A DNA stretch of 25,558 nucleotides from JAAYAY01 sp964429355 (lineage in GTDB: Bacteria; Planctomycetota; Planctomycetia; Pirellulales; Thermoguttaceae). Both the position numbers and the translations under genes were made by a program. Of this stretch, positions 7,224 to 16,510 are shown piece after piece (position 1 is the stretch's first letter; every line of letters begins with the position of its first letter). The notes below the pieces were generated by a model. That model was not told where the DNA came from, did no database searches, and saw only the letters and a list, made by a program, of their open reading frames with translations. The stretch covers positions 1-25,558 of the forward strand of contig CAYSCH010000098.1 of assembly GCA_964429355.1 (NCBI GenBank), read 5' to 3'.

Positions 7224-8684
7224 TCATGAGGCGGTGAAGACAGCATGGGCGGCTTCCTTCGGTTCTGTCTGATCCGGGAGACTGGGGAGAATAGGGGCGT
7301 CGAGCGATGCCGACACGGGGCGGACGGCAACGGTGCGGACGCTCATACTGGCCGACGGAACGTCGGTCGGCCGCACGCGTTTCAGAAGCAGGAGGGCCAG
7401 GCCACGGCCGATGGATGAGACCGCAAACAGGGTGAGGTAGGCGGCGGGACCGGTTCCCAGACTCCAGAGAACCAGGCCCCCCAGCGTAGATCCAATCACC
7501 CACATGGTGGAGTATGCAAGATTGTAAAAGGTCAGCACGCCCGTCCGTTCCTGTTCGGGAATGGACTCGAAGAACATGAGGAAGAAGCCAAGTTCGTAGG
7601 CACCCCAAGTGATTCCGGCGAGGGCCTGGATGAAGAGGAGCCAGACAAAATGGTCTGAGCAGAGCCACATGGCTGCCATGGGCGTGATGCCGATTCCACC
7701 GATCCAAAGGAGCTGCATGGCCCCCAGCCGGCGAGCAAGACTCCCCCACAGTGGCAGCGTGAGAACCTTCGCCAGGTAGGCCGTGGCGATCAGGAGCACG
7801 TAGCCCGTGTAGGAGAGGTGCAGCCAGCGAAACATGAAAGGAGTGAAGTACGGGCCGGCAAACTGAACGGTTCCCTGAACAACCACAAGATAGAGCACCA
7901 ATTGGCCACTGCCGGCATGGCAGATCTGGTTCCAGACACGACGCACCGACACAGTGGGCATGTTGGTACGGGAGGGCTCCGGTTCATGCTGGATGGCCAG
8001 CAGTCCGAACGAGATCAGCCGGGAGATACCGGCGGCCAAGAAGATTGCGGCAAAGGCGAGGGGGGCGGCGCCGTAGCTATTGGCCCACTGGAGGGCGATG
8101 CCGGCGGCAACGAGTCCGGCAAGGAGCATGAACTGGGAAACACGGGTGCGGTTGGCAAAGAAACTGGCCCGAACGGGACGGGGAACGAGGGCGTCCATCC
8201 AGGTATTCCAGGCCGGGCCGGTTGCCAGTCCGGCGCCCCAGTAGAGTCCGGCGACTACCAGTATGCCCGGGGTCGAAATGGTCCCCGCGATTCCCGCCAG
8301 AACCAGAGGCAAAAAGCTGAGTGCCTGGGCGAAGGCGCAGATGACGACCCAGCGTTTGTGGGACCCCAGTTGGCGAATCGCCAGCGGGGAGAATGTCTGC
8401 ATGAGTCCCCCGGCAAGCAGGGGGAGACTGGCCACCATGCCGGCCGTGATCTCGCCCAGGCCGACCGCCAATGCGAAGGCGGGCAGATAGGTTTCTCCCA
8501 GCCCGACCATTCCGCCAAAGGCAGCGCCTTCCAACTGTCCGGCGACGAGATCCTTGCGCAGGCTCCCCTTCGCGCGGCCGCCGGTGCGATCGTTGTTGTG
8601 AGATGGGCTCGTGGGAACAGCGACATGCGGCTCCGTACGGACTCGGTTGCGAAGGCGTTGGGGGGCGAGGGTTCCGGTGACCAT
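7224..8684 (-). CDS. MFS transporter, substrate unknown
   Basis: This 486-residue inner-membrane protein has a ~45-residue cytoplasmic N-terminal extension followed by about 11-12 hydrophobic segments. The N-half (GMVGLGETYLPAFALAVGLG, GPAWNTWMDALVP) and the C-half (ITWGAYELGFFLMFFESIPE, ERTGVLTFYNLAYSTMWVIG) have the two-fold MFS layout with a hydrophilic central loop. A ~50-residue tail follows the last helix. Motifs such as PAWNTWMDALVP occur in uncharacterised MFS proteins of planctomycetes and related bacteria. No substrate can be inferred from the neighbours. ATG 8682-8684 has no good Shine-Dalgarno, and I see no better start. Confidence 0.85.
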   Translation of the reverse strand: MVTGTLAPQRLRNRVRTEPHVAVPTSPSHNNDRTGGRAKGSLRKDLVAGQLEGAAFGGMVGLGETYLPAFALAVGLGEITAGMVASLPLLAGGLMQTFSPLAIRQLGSHKRWVVICAFAQALSFLPLVLAGIAGTISTPGILVVAGLYWGAGLATGPAWNTWMDALVPRPVRASFFANRTRVSQFMLLAGLVAAGIALQWANSYGAAPLAFAAIFLAAGISRLISFGLLAIQHEPEPSRTNMPTVSVRRVWNQICHAGSGQLVLYLVVVQGTVQFAGPYFTPFMFRWLHLSYTGYVLLIATAYLAKVLTLPLWGSLARRLGAMQLLWIGGIGITPMAAMWLCSDHFVWLLFIQALAGITWGAYELGFFLMFFESIPEQERTGVLTFYNLAYSTMWVIGSTLGGLVLWSLGTGPAAYLTLFAVSSIGRGLALLLLKRVRPTDVPSASMSVRTVAVRPVSASLDAPILPSLPDQTEPKEAAHAVFTAS

Positions 8685-9004
8685 GTGAGGAAACGCAAGT
8701 ATTCAGGGCGTACGGGGTACGCAAAGGGGCAGGAGAGAGAGTGACGGGGGAGGTAACCGTCGGGGACGGTTGCGTTGTCCGTTTGGCCGAAACGGTCGGC
8801 TTCGAGATCGGGAATCTCTCGACAGATTCAAGCGGCGGGCATTACATCAAAAACACCTTGGTTCGTCAACGTCGGTCCGGACGAAGTTCGTTGTACCCTC
8901 ACACGGCAGGATGTGCCTTGACGCCCCGGGGAGTGGCGGCGTCCACAATGGTGCGTCAAGCTCCATTCTACGATGTTGCTGGACAGGGCAAACTGCGTGC
9001 GGGT
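8685..9004. other. Intergenic stretch between metF and the MFS gene
   Basis: In 320 bases I find no gene. The segment holds the candidate MFS promoter at 8841-8869. It also has a weak dyad (GACGCC...GGCGTC, around 8919-8942) downstream of the metF stop, which lacks a T-tract and is not a convincing terminator. Confidence 0.6.
8841..8869 (-). promoter_or_regulatory. Candidate sigma-70-type promoter for the MFS gene
   Basis: On the minus strand TTGACG (8869-8864), a 17-bp spacer and TGTAAT (8846-8841) each match consensus at five of six positions. The start codon is about 155 bp downstream. Confidence 0.45.
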
Positions 9005-10594
9005 TCACTCGCCAGCAGTATTACTGTTTGGTTCTTCCTTTGGGGCATGATGATCACGATCGAGGTAAGTATTCGCCCAAGAGGAGGTATGCTCGAGCTC
9101 AGCGTTGTAATAGATGATCGGCATTTCGACCAGCGATTCTGACTCGCCGTAGTACTTGAGGCGGTCATAAACGCGAGCCCAGAAGCACTCCTTATCGCCG
9201 GCTTCACACTCTCCGTCGCAGGAGCCGCCGCAGGGGCCATTGCGTGACCCCTTGGAACAGCTCGCCAACGGGCAGAGGTAGGCGCAGTCCGGGAGGCTGC
9301 AGTCGCCACAGTCTTGACAGCCATAACCAAGCTGTTTCGCCTGATGCTCCAGCCAGTGGGCCATGCCGCTCATGAACTTTGAGTTGTCGAGCCGCGAGTA
9401 GATTCCGTGCATTATACCCCACAGGCCTTTACCGCGGGTAAAGGCCACATCGTGCACGACGCGGGAAACGCGGTAGCCGACGGTCACCTGTTTACTCCGT
9501 TGCGGCCGTTTGAGCGACTCCAGATAGGCGGGATTGATCCGGGCGGGGTCGCCCAGTCCGGTCTGAGGGTCGTGGTCGAACAGGAAGAACTCGCCGGGGC
9601 GGTCATAGCGGATTTCTTTGAGAAAATCTCGCCAATCCTGGGAGCCGTAAGATTCCGCCAGATCGATGATTTCGGCGAAAGTTTCGGGCTTGGCAATTCC
9701 ACCCAGGTAGCCCGCGGCGAAGCCAAGGCCTTTGAAGACGGCAAGTTGTTTGGCGGCCAGTTCGCGGAAGAACTGGCGGCCTTTGTCCTCACCGGCGGAG
9801 TACTTGTTGACATGTTCCATCAGCGAGTCGCTCACAACGCAACCGGCAAGCTTGCCGCTGTTGAACATCTTGGCCACCGTCTTGTTCAGCAGATAGACAT
9901 TTCCGACAACGGGGATTTCCATACCCCGGGCCGCAAGGAGGAGCTTGATTTCGTTGAACTTGCGCATGTCGTAGCCCAGTTGCGGGATCACCCACTGGGC
10001 GCCGGCCTTGATCTTGCGCAGGAGCTTGAAGTACTGGGGCATCAGTTCCCGCTCGTGGAACTTGAAGGGTGAGACGGCGCAGCCCAGGAAGAAATTGGTG
10101 GCCGGGAGCTGCTGGGATTCGCCACGGCGGCCCGGAATGACGAGGCCTTCGTTCATCGATCGCAAGAGCCGCAGGAGCCCGAGCGAATCGAGATCGAAAA
10201 CGCCGCGGGCGACGCCGCCGAAGCCGGTCGTCGGCAGGTCGCCGGTCAGAGCGAGCACATTCTCGCAGCCCATGGAGGCATAGCGCCAGGCCGTCGATTC
10301 CAGCCCGTTACGGTTCAAATCCTTGCAGGTCAGGTGGAGGACGATCCGGCGGCGCTGGTCGGCCAGCAGCCCTGCGAGCCAGTCGGGCGGGATCATGGGG
10401 GCCCCGCCCGGGCTGTCGGTAATCGAGATGTAACCGATCCGCGGGTCCGCCAGGAGCGCATCAGCGAACTGGCGCATCTGGTTTGGCCCCTCCGGGGGTG
10501 AGAACCCACGAGTAGTGACGACTTCCGCGCCGTAGCAGAATTTCTCGGAAACGAGGAGTTCGCGAACACTGGGATGGAGCGTCGGTTCCGGCAC
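9005..10594 (-). CDS. metF: Methylenetetrahydrofolate reductase fused to a MetV-type cysteine-rich domain
   Basis: The N-terminal ~300 residues are a MetF TIM barrel: CYGAEVVTTRGFSPPEG, the folate-side LTCKDLNR, LALTGDLP, then PVVGNVYLLNK. The enzyme reduces methylene-THF to methyl-THF. The C-terminal ~200 residues match the MTHFR C-terminal/MetV family, with a Cys-rich cluster at ~430-480 (CQDCGDCSLPDCAYLC, CSKGSRNGPCGG, CDGEC) that can bind Zn or Fe-S. In acetogens and other anaerobes MetV and MetF are often separate subunits. Here they form one 529-residue chain. The start is GTG 10592-10594, with AGGGAA 9 nt upstream. There is no partner gene nearby. Confidence 0.9.
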   Translation of the reverse strand: MPEPTLHPSVRELLVSEKFCYGAEVVTTRGFSPPEGPNQMRQFADALLADPRIGYISITDSPGGAPMIPPDWLAGLLADQRRRIVLHLTCKDLNRNGLESTAWRYASMGCENVLALTGDLPTTGFGGVARGVFDLDSLGLLRLLRSMNEGLVIPGRRGESQQLPATNFFLGCAVSPFKFHERELMPQYFKLLRKIKAGAQWVIPQLGYDMRKFNEIKLLLAARGMEIPVVGNVYLLNKTVAKMFNSGKLAGCVVSDSLMEHVNKYSAGEDKGRQFFRELAAKQLAVFKGLGFAAGYLGGIAKPETFAEIIDLAESYGSQDWRDFLKEIRYDRPGEFFLFDHDPQTGLGDPARINPAYLESLKRPQRSKQVTVGYRVSRVVHDVAFTRGKGLWGIMHGIYSRLDNSKFMSGMAHWLEHQAKQLGYGCQDCGDCSLPDCAYLCPLASCSKGSRNGPCGGSCDGECEAGDKECFWARVYDRLKYYGESESLVEMPIIYYNAELEHTSSWANTYLDRDHHAPKEEPNSNTAGE

Positions 10595-10737
10595 GTTGTG
10601 TTCCCTGTGAAGGACGCGTTATGAGGTGGCAAAGGAGTGCGGGGCAAGCCCACGTGGCTATCGGGTTCTATCGTTTCAGGCGGGAGCTTGGCAAGCAGGG
10701 GAAGAAACGCAGGCCAAAGCCTGGGCTCCAACTCAGA

Positions 10738-12102
10738 TTACCGTTCGCGGGGGGTAGATGCCAGATCCACGCAGACGATTTCCCGGTCGTTCCGTGCGAA
10801 GACGCAGCGGTCGGCAAAAGCTGGGTGGGACCAGACTACCTGGCGGCGCTGCATGGTGAGAGTGGGCTCGAGGAGCTTCAAACGGGACATCTCGCGGTAG
10901 CCCTCCGCCGAGAGCTGGGCAAGGATCAGTTCACCGTGCTCATTGAACAGGAAGAAGCGGTCCTCGTGGCGGATGAGGAAGGCGTTGGCCCAGCGAGCCT
11001 CGCCTGTCGCCTGCATGGTCTCCCAGACCCGATTGCCCTGGCTGAGCTCGAGGCATCGCAGCATGCCGTAGCTGTCGACGCCGAACAAATGGTCGCCGAA
11101 GAAGGCGGGCGTGGAAATGAGGCAGTGGATCTTGTCGGTGTTCTGAGGGAGTTCGCTTTCGCTGTAGCCACGCCAGAGAAGCGTGGCATCGGGGCGATCG
11201 GCGGCCAGCTCGAGCATGCGGGGGCCCTGAAAGAACGACGACACAAACAGGAGCCGCCGCTGGGAATCATAGACCGGGGTGGCTACTGAATGGGCCATCT
11301 TGGTCTCGTAGGGGTGGCTCCAGTAGACCTTGCCCGTGGTCGGATCGAGGGAGTGGACGCCCAGCGAGTTCCAGACGATGAGTTGCCGGGCACCGCCCGC
11401 TTCGATGAGGATGGGTGAACTGTAGCCTGGGTCCTCGGCGTCGAGGCTCCGCCAGATCTCTTCTCCCGAGACACGATCCAGCGCGACAACGCATGCTCCG
11501 TTGGCCCCACCGGCCAGAAGAATGACCCGCTCGCCGTCGACCAGCGGGGCGGAGGCCATTCCCCAAGGGTTGATCTTGGTGCCGAAGTCGCCCACGTAGT
11601 TCTTCGCCCAGAGCACTTTGCCCGAGGAGGCGTCGAGGCAGACCAGGTCGCCCATGGCGCCGACCGCATAGACCCGCCCGTCAAAAACCGTTGGGGTTGC
11701 CCGCGGCCCTGAAGGGTAGCTGATCTGGTAACGGCAAGGATACTGATGCTGCCAGAGCACCTTGCCGGTTGACTGTTCGAGGCAAAGGACCCGCTCGCCG
11801 CCTTCAACCGGATCGGTGACGTTCCAGGCATTGACCGGATCGCCTTGGTCTTTGCCAAGGAGACGGTCGATGACGAAAACCCGGCCTTCCGCGACGGCGG
11901 GACCGGCGAAACCGCCGCCCAGTGGTGTTCGCCAACGGTAGGCCGGCTCGGCAGGAAGCGTGTCGACAATGTCAGACTCACGCCAGACGCCATCGCGCTG
12001 CGGGCCTCGCCACTGGGGCCAGTCGTCGGCCCAGGCCGATGCCATGGCGAAATTCAGCAGGAGCAGAAAAGAGACGAAGGTTGGTCGGAAAGTCCAGGTC
12101 AT
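10738..12102 (-). CDS. Secreted PQQ-like beta-propeller repeat protein
   Basis: This 454-residue protein has a signal peptide (FVSFLLLLNFAMASAWA|DD) followed by DWPQWRGPQRDGV, a typical start of planctomycete PQQ-like (Pyrrolo-quinoline quinone repeat) proteins. At least five propeller blades are visible by their GKVLW or GEEIW and VYAVG motifs (e.g. CLEQSTGKVLW, CLDASSGKVLW, ALDRVSGEEIW, SLDPTTGKVYW, CLELSQGNRVW). No catalytic calcium or PQQ residues can be assigned, so a structural or scaffold role is as likely as a dehydrogenase. It is 143 bp from metF and in the same direction. The Shine-Dalgarno is weak (AAGG 12 nt upstream). Confidence 0.85.
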   Translation of the reverse strand: MTWTFRPTFVSFLLLLNFAMASAWADDWPQWRGPQRDGVWRESDIVDTLPAEPAYRWRTPLGGGFAGPAVAEGRVFVIDRLLGKDQGDPVNAWNVTDPVEGGERVLCLEQSTGKVLWQHQYPCRYQISYPSGPRATPTVFDGRVYAVGAMGDLVCLDASSGKVLWAKNYVGDFGTKINPWGMASAPLVDGERVILLAGGANGACVVALDRVSGEEIWRSLDAEDPGYSSPILIEAGGARQLIVWNSLGVHSLDPTTGKVYWSHPYETKMAHSVATPVYDSQRRLLFVSSFFQGPRMLELAADRPDATLLWRGYSESELPQNTDKIHCLISTPAFFGDHLFGVDSYGMLRCLELSQGNRVWETMQATGEARWANAFLIRHEDRFFLFNEHGELILAQLSAEGYREMSRLKLLEPTLTMQRRQVVWSHPAFADRCVFARNDREIVCVDLASTPRER

Positions 12103-12368
12103 GGGCGGGCGGGCCTTCGAGGTTGGTCGGCGGGGATCTTGTCAGGTGTCTATCGGATGGACCGTCCAATGGGTATGCGTGCCAGCCCGAAGCGCGGGGG
12201 AAGACAGTAACCCGACAACTTCAGTCCCCCTTCTGCTTCCGGCCTGGCAATATTCTCCCCCACAAATCGCGAGTATAGAATGAGCACCAGCCTACTCGAA
12301 GCGGAGCTCCCGCTGCAACCTCTCGCCGAGATGATCTTGCCCGTCTACCATTCCACGAGGAGCCAGCG

Positions 12369-12572
12369 ATGCCAGACATCCAAGGGGAACGCCTCTACGT
12401 GCGGCTCGGTCCTTCACAGGTGCGGAAGCGGCTGCGGGGTGTCGGCTTTGGCGTACGAAGGGTGGAGAGTGCGGGGACGGGACGGGCCCTGATCATCCAC
12501 ACCGCCACCGGCGGGCACCTGGAACAATTGAAGGCCCTGTTCCACGATGTGCTGGAAAAGGAAAGGGGGTGA
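12369..12572 (+). CDS. Small conserved-looking protein, function unknown
   Basis: This 67-residue protein starts at ATG 12369 with GAGGAG 7-8 nt upstream. The sequence has a balanced, coding-like composition (GERLYVRLGPSQVRKRLRG, TGRALIIHTATGGHLEQL) and a compact alpha/beta look. I cannot name a family. It is transcribed toward the secretin gene and ends 44 bp before that gene's stop. Other frames here are shorter or overlap the secretin. Confidence 0.6.
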   Translation: MPDIQGERLYVRLGPSQVRKRLRGVGFGVRRVESAGTGRALIIHTATGGHLEQLKALFHDVLEKERG

Positions 12573-12616
12573 GAAGGGGCGCTCTTGCTGAAGAAAGCCG
12601 GCCTGTCCGATTCGAC

Positions 12617-14455
12617 CTACTGCGCTGGCTCTGGCGTGGGCACCACCTCGCTTCCCGTCCAGTTGCCGCGACTATCGACGGGGAAGTTGTCGGGAATGGC
12701 CTGATAGGGAGTGGTCTGAAGGGTGGGAACCGGTGGTCCGCCGGGCACGCAACGCTGGGGCCAGGTGTTTGGCGCCCACGTTCCACTATCCGGCAGCGTC
12801 TGCATCCGATGGAGCTTGTCGTGAAGCGGGAGCCGCTGGTTGGCATCCGGGAACTTGGGTTCTTCCGGACGCGGCATCTGATTGAGCGGGCCGTACAGAA
12901 GTGGCGTGGTGGCTCGCTGGAACTGGCCGCTCTCCTGCTGCTGCCGGTCCGGACCATAGGGCACGATGTGGGGTACCAGGGCGATAATGATCTCGGTCCG
13001 TTTCCGTTCCTTGGTGTTCATCTGGAACAGTTTGCCGATCAGCCAGATGTCACCGAGCCAGGGGATCTTGGACTGTTCTTCGGAGTCCCATTCCTGGATC
13101 AGTCCGCCGATGAGCATGCCATGCCCGTCGGGAAGGAGGAGAGCCGTTTCGACCTCGGTTGTCTCTTCTTCCGGTAACCCCTGCAGATTGATATCGCCTC
13201 GGGAGACCTGGGGTTTGACCTGCATCATCACCGCGCCCTCGGCGGTGATCCGTGGCGTGACCTTGAGGACGACGCCAACGTCGAGGAATTCGACGCTTTC
13301 CAGGGAACTCGTTTGCGTCGTTGTGGTCACGCGGTATCCGAGTCGTTCGCCCACCTGGACCCTCGCTTCCTGCCCGTTCAAGGCAAGAACTTTAGGTGTC
13401 GCCAGGGTTTTGGCGTCGGTTGTCGTCTCGAGAGCTTCGAGCAGCGCCTTCAGGTCGCCGGCGGCCAGATTGAGGAAGAAGGCGGGATCCGTCCCCTTGG
13501 TGAATTTGGCCGCGTCGGCGAGCCCCTGTGTCTTGAGTGTCACCGAGGGAGAAATACTGTCGAGGTACTCGAGGTTGACGCCGAACTTCAGGTCGTCGTC
13601 CAGATCAACGCTGACAATGTGCGCTTCGATGAGCACTTGCCGAGGGGGCAAGTCCACCTGGCGGACGTACTCCTCGATCCGGCAGAGATAGGGAGGAAGA
13701 TCTTCCACGACCAGAAGCTCTTGGGTTCGCCGATTGTCGGTCTCGGCAGACTCGGTGATGAAGGATTGCCCGACGGACGAGAGCAGCCCCTTGATCACAA
13801 GGTCCACATCAACCGCAGCCACGTAGTCGAGCGGAAAGACGCGAACGTGCCGCCCTTGGAGATGGGGAGAGGTGCCGTCTCGCCCGGCAAGACTCGTCAC
13901 CATGAGGATGCTGCCCTGGCGGACCCACGTGTAGTTGGCCACGGCAAGGATTTGCGTCAGGGCTTCGTCGAACGGCACCTCGTGCAGAGTCACAGAGATC
14001 CGTGAGGAGATGTCTTCCGAACAAATCAAATTCAAGCCCCGCTCAACCGCCAGGGTCGAGAGGATGATTCCCAACGGCGTGTCGCGAACGACGATCGTCA
14101 CATTGCCGTTGGCCGGGTTGATTTGAACCGAGTTCTGCGGAAGGGAGCCGGCCAACGGTATCACCACCTGGCCGCGGACGCCCGGCGGTTGCGGCGGAGG
14201 GGGTGGAGGTGCAAGTGGGGGCCTCTGTACGGCCAGCGCCGTGTGGGTCGGCGGCAGCGGAGTCGGGTATTGTCGCTCGACGGATGCTGCCATCGCCGGG
14301 CGATAAACAGGTTCCGCGGCCATCACCGTGTTGACTGGACCGAGGACGACAGCCGCCAGAACGAGCCCAATTCCAAACGGCCGATCCCAGCGGAGGCTGG
14401 ACTCTCTGCCGCTGGGCCGTCTGGTCGGTTCGGTTCGTCGTCCTGTCGAGACCAT
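12617..14455 (-). CDS. Type II secretion / type IV pilus secretin
   Basis: This 612-residue outer-membrane secretin subunit starts at ATG 14453-14455 (AGGAT 6-7 nt upstream), giving an N-terminal Arg-rich stretch then the signal IGLVLAAVVLGPVNTVMA|A. An upstream ATG at 14491 is an alternative. After a Pro-rich linker come an STN-like N0 domain (TPLGIILSTLAVERGLNLI, ISVTLHEVPFDEALTQIL) and an N1-like domain (RVFPLDYVAAVDV). The secretin barrel shows VLIEAHIVSVDLDDDLKFGV, ATPKVLALNGQEARVQVGE, TPRI and TEIIIALVPHIV. The C-terminal ~110 residues are Pro-rich. It is divergent from the pilin-like genes, so both halves of the machine are encoded side by side. No GspE-type ATPase or GspF is in the window. 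Confidence 0.93.
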   Translation of the reverse strand: MVSTGRRTEPTRRPSGRESSLRWDRPFGIGLVLAAVVLGPVNTVMAAEPVYRPAMAASVERQYPTPLPPTHTALAVQRPPLAPPPPPPQPPGVRGQVVIPLAGSLPQNSVQINPANGNVTIVVRDTPLGIILSTLAVERGLNLICSEDISSRISVTLHEVPFDEALTQILAVANYTWVRQGSILMVTSLAGRDGTSPHLQGRHVRVFPLDYVAAVDVDLVIKGLLSSVGQSFITESAETDNRRTQELLVVEDLPPYLCRIEEYVRQVDLPPRQVLIEAHIVSVDLDDDLKFGVNLEYLDSISPSVTLKTQGLADAAKFTKGTDPAFFLNLAAGDLKALLEALETTTDAKTLATPKVLALNGQEARVQVGERLGYRVTTTTQTSSLESVEFLDVGVVLKVTPRITAEGAVMMQVKPQVSRGDINLQGLPEEETTEVETALLLPDGHGMLIGGLIQEWDSEEQSKIPWLGDIWLIGKLFQMNTKERKRTEIIIALVPHIVPYGPDRQQQESGQFQRATTPLLYGPLNQMPRPEEPKFPDANQRLPLHDKLHRMQTLPDSGTWAPNTWPQRCVPGGPPVPTLQTTPYQAIPDNFPVDSRGNWTGSEVVPTPEPAQ

Positions 14456-14625
14456 AGCGATCCTGCGCCGAAGGGAGGCACGTACACACATCTGAATGAT
14501 CGTCCCTTCACAACCGGCATCTGCGCCATTTTCAGCACAATCGCGTTTGTTGGCCTGGCTTGCCCAGGTTCGCGCCAGGGCCGGCCGTTTTGCAACTCGA
14601 TGGGCCAGAGGCTGCCCCTCGCGAG

Positions 14626-15210
14626 ATGGGAAAACAGAAACCGGGCCTTCTGGCCACATGCTACCTTTCAGAAGGCAACGACCTACCAACCCTCCCCAAA
14701 ACGACGGTCCGAACCGTGGCTACGCCGATTCCAGGAGCGTTTCTGCGACAACGTCCGAGCCATCCGCGGCAAGGCTTCACCCTGATCGAACTGGTGATCG
14801 TGGTCATGATCATCGGGATCATCAGCGCGGTGGCGGCGCCGCGATTCGCCCAGGCCCTTGCGGAGTACCGTGTGGAAGCGGCAGCCAGGCAACTGCGATC
14901 CGACCTGGCGGAGGCACGACTGAGAGCCAAGACCACGAGTGTTGCCCAGGTTGTGCAATTCGACGACGCGGCCGAGTCCTACACCTTGGTGGGCACTGCC
15001 GACCCCGATCATCCCAAGGAAGACTATCTGAGTTCGCTCGAATCCCGCTTCAAGGCTGCTATCGTGAGCGTGGATTGCGGTGGCGATGGAGAATTGAGCT
15101 TCGACGGCTACGGAATGCCGGACAGCGAAGCCACCATCGTGCTCCAGTGCGGGCTTCAACAGAGAACCGTGCTTGTTCACGGCGACACGGGAGCCGCGAG
15201 TATCCAGTGA
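14626..15210 (+). CDS. GspH-like type II secretion pseudopilin
   Basis: A prepilin leader is followed by RQG|FTLIELVIVVMIIGIISA, a textbook prepilin-peptidase site with Glu at +5, then ~125 residues of periplasmic domain (EYRVEAAARQLRSDLAEARL) as in GspH/FimT-type pseudopilins. The 194-residue length fits. With ATG 14626 the leader is 50 residues, which is long. GTG at 14716 would give a more usual 20-residue leader and is the likely alternative, although neither start has a strong Shine-Dalgarno. The gene starts the four-gene plus-strand pilin cluster and its stop overlaps the next start (TGATG). Confidence 0.9.
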   Translation: MGKQKPGLLATCYLSEGNDLPTLPKTTVRTVATPIPGAFLRQRPSHPRQGFTLIELVIVVMIIGIISAVAAPRFAQALAEYRVEAAARQLRSDLAEARLRAKTTSVAQVVQFDDAAESYTLVGTADPDHPKEDYLSSLESRFKAAIVSVDCGGDGELSFDGYGMPDSEATIVLQCGLQQRTVLVHGDTGAASIQ

Positions 15211-15854
15211 TGACCAGGCTGAGGACCAATCCCAGAACCAGGAAGAACGCCGCCCAGGGGCAGAGAGTGGCTGGGGCGGCAATGGTCCTGGCATCGGCGA
15301 GGAAGTTCCGTCGCCGCAGGGCATGCGCGGTGGGTTGCAGCCGGCGCGGTTACACACTGATCGAAGTGGTGGCCTCCGTTGCGGCCACGAGCATTCTGCT
15401 GGCAGGGATGGGGTCGGTTGTGATGGTGGCCGCGCGCTCGACCGACGAAGACGCCTTGCCCATGCGACAGATCGAGGCGAGCCTCTCGCTTCAGGAAATC
15501 CTTGCCGATCTGGAGTACGCCGTCTCCTTCAGCGAACGAACCGCGACCACGGTAGCATTCACCGTGGCCGACCGCAACGCGGATACGGCCGCCGAGACGA
15601 TTCGCTACACCTGGTCGGGAACCCCCGGCGATCCGCTCAGGCGCAAGTACAACGGAGGCGCCGAAGTCGACTATCTCTCCAGTGTACACATCTTCGAGTA
15701 TTCGGACCGCGTCAAGGCCGCAACGTCGTACGACGGAACAGAAATGCACCATGTGTGCGAGTGCAGTCTCGTGCTGCAAATAGGCGACGATTCCGCAGCG
15801 CGAACTATCGGCTCGGTGATGACCCGCAATGCCCCGGAGGTGGCTGCGCCATGA
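15210..15854 (+). CDS. GspJ/PilW-like minor pseudopilin
   Basis: This 214-residue protein has an Arg-rich leader of ~47 residues ending SRRG|YTLIEVVASVAATSILLAGM, a prepilin cleavage site with Glu at +5. The soluble part (LSLQEILADLEYAVSFSE, IRYTWSGTPGDPLRRK) resembles the GspJ/PilW class, which packs at the tip of a pseudopilus. ATG 15210 overlaps the preceding stop, so the two genes are translationally coupled. Its own stop (15852-15854) overlaps the next ATG. The order H-J-I-K-like is an inference from sequence type. Confidence 0.85.
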   Translation: MTRLRTNPRTRKNAAQGQRVAGAAMVLASARKFRRRRACAVGCSRRGYTLIEVVASVAATSILLAGMGSVVMVAARSTDEDALPMRQIEASLSLQEILADLEYAVSFSERTATTVAFTVADRNADTAAETIRYTWSGTPGDPLRRKYNGGAEVDYLSSVHIFEYSDRVKAATSYDGTEMHHVCECSLVLQIGDDSAARTIGSVMTRNAPEVAAP

Positions 15855-16393
15855 GACGGCGGCCCCTGAGGCAGACACACCGTCATGCTCGCGCTTTCAG
15901 CCTGCTGGAGGTGGTGATTTCCTTGTTCCTCGTGGCGACGATCATGGTGGTCGCCCTGGAGGCCTTGACGGCGAGCACGATGGGCCGCACTGACAACGGC
16001 AACCGGGCGAGGGCCTTGCTGTTGGCCCACGCCCTCCTCGAGGAGATCGTCGAGCAGGCCTACCTCGAGCCGGACGACACGGCCGATTTCGGCCCCGAAT
16101 CGGGAGAAGCCGTGGATGGGACCCGGGGGGTGTTCGACGACGTTGACGACTACGACGGATGGTCGGCCAGCCCACCACAGGACAGGGACGGAGGCGACTT
16201 ACCTGTGCCGGATGACTGGACTCGGACAGTGGAGGTGCAATGGGTGAAGCCCAATCGCATCGATGTTGTCTCGCCGATCGATGCCGGGTTGAAACGGGTC
16301 CTCGTAACCGTCCAGCACAATGGCAAGACACTGGCTGAACTCTCCACCGTGGTCACCCAGTCGCGGCAGATACTGCCGACAGAAGGACCGTAG
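15851..16393 (+). CDS. GspI/PilV-like minor pseudopilin
   Basis: This 180-residue protein has a short basic leader ending ARA|FSLLEVVISLFLVATIMVV. The residue before the expected cleavage is Ala instead of the near-universal Gly; Glu at +5 is present. The remainder (ALLLAHALLEEIVEQAYLEP, an acidic Asp-rich linker, VEVQWVKPNRIDVVSP, LKRVLVTVQHNGK) fits GspI/PilV-type minor pilins. ATG 15851 overlaps the previous stop by 4 bp. Translation coupling makes co-assembly with the J-like protein plausible. Confidence 0.85.
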   Translation: MRRRPLRQTHRHARAFSLLEVVISLFLVATIMVVALEALTASTMGRTDNGNRARALLLAHALLEEIVEQAYLEPDDTADFGPESGEAVDGTRGVFDDVDDYDGWSASPPQDRDGGDLPVPDDWTRTVEVQWVKPNRIDVVSPIDAGLKRVLVTVQHNGKTLAELSTVVTQSRQILPTEGP

Positions 16394-16510
16394 CAGTTGC
16401 CCGTAGCCGAAATTGCCAGGCTTGGGAGGTTGCTGGCAAGGGCCGAGCTCCGGCGAGCTCAGCCACAACGAATTCCCGGACAGACTCAAGCCAGTGACGA
16501 ACTCAGCATT

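Noticed and set aside
7818..8744. 308-codon plus frame opposite the MFS gene
   Set aside because: Antisense of the MFS transporter: Gly/Glu/Gln-rich with no domain, while the minus strand gives clear membrane helices.
9407..10072. 221-codon plus frame opposite metF
   Set aside because: Shadow of the MetF/MetV coding strand; no Shine-Dalgarno and no family.
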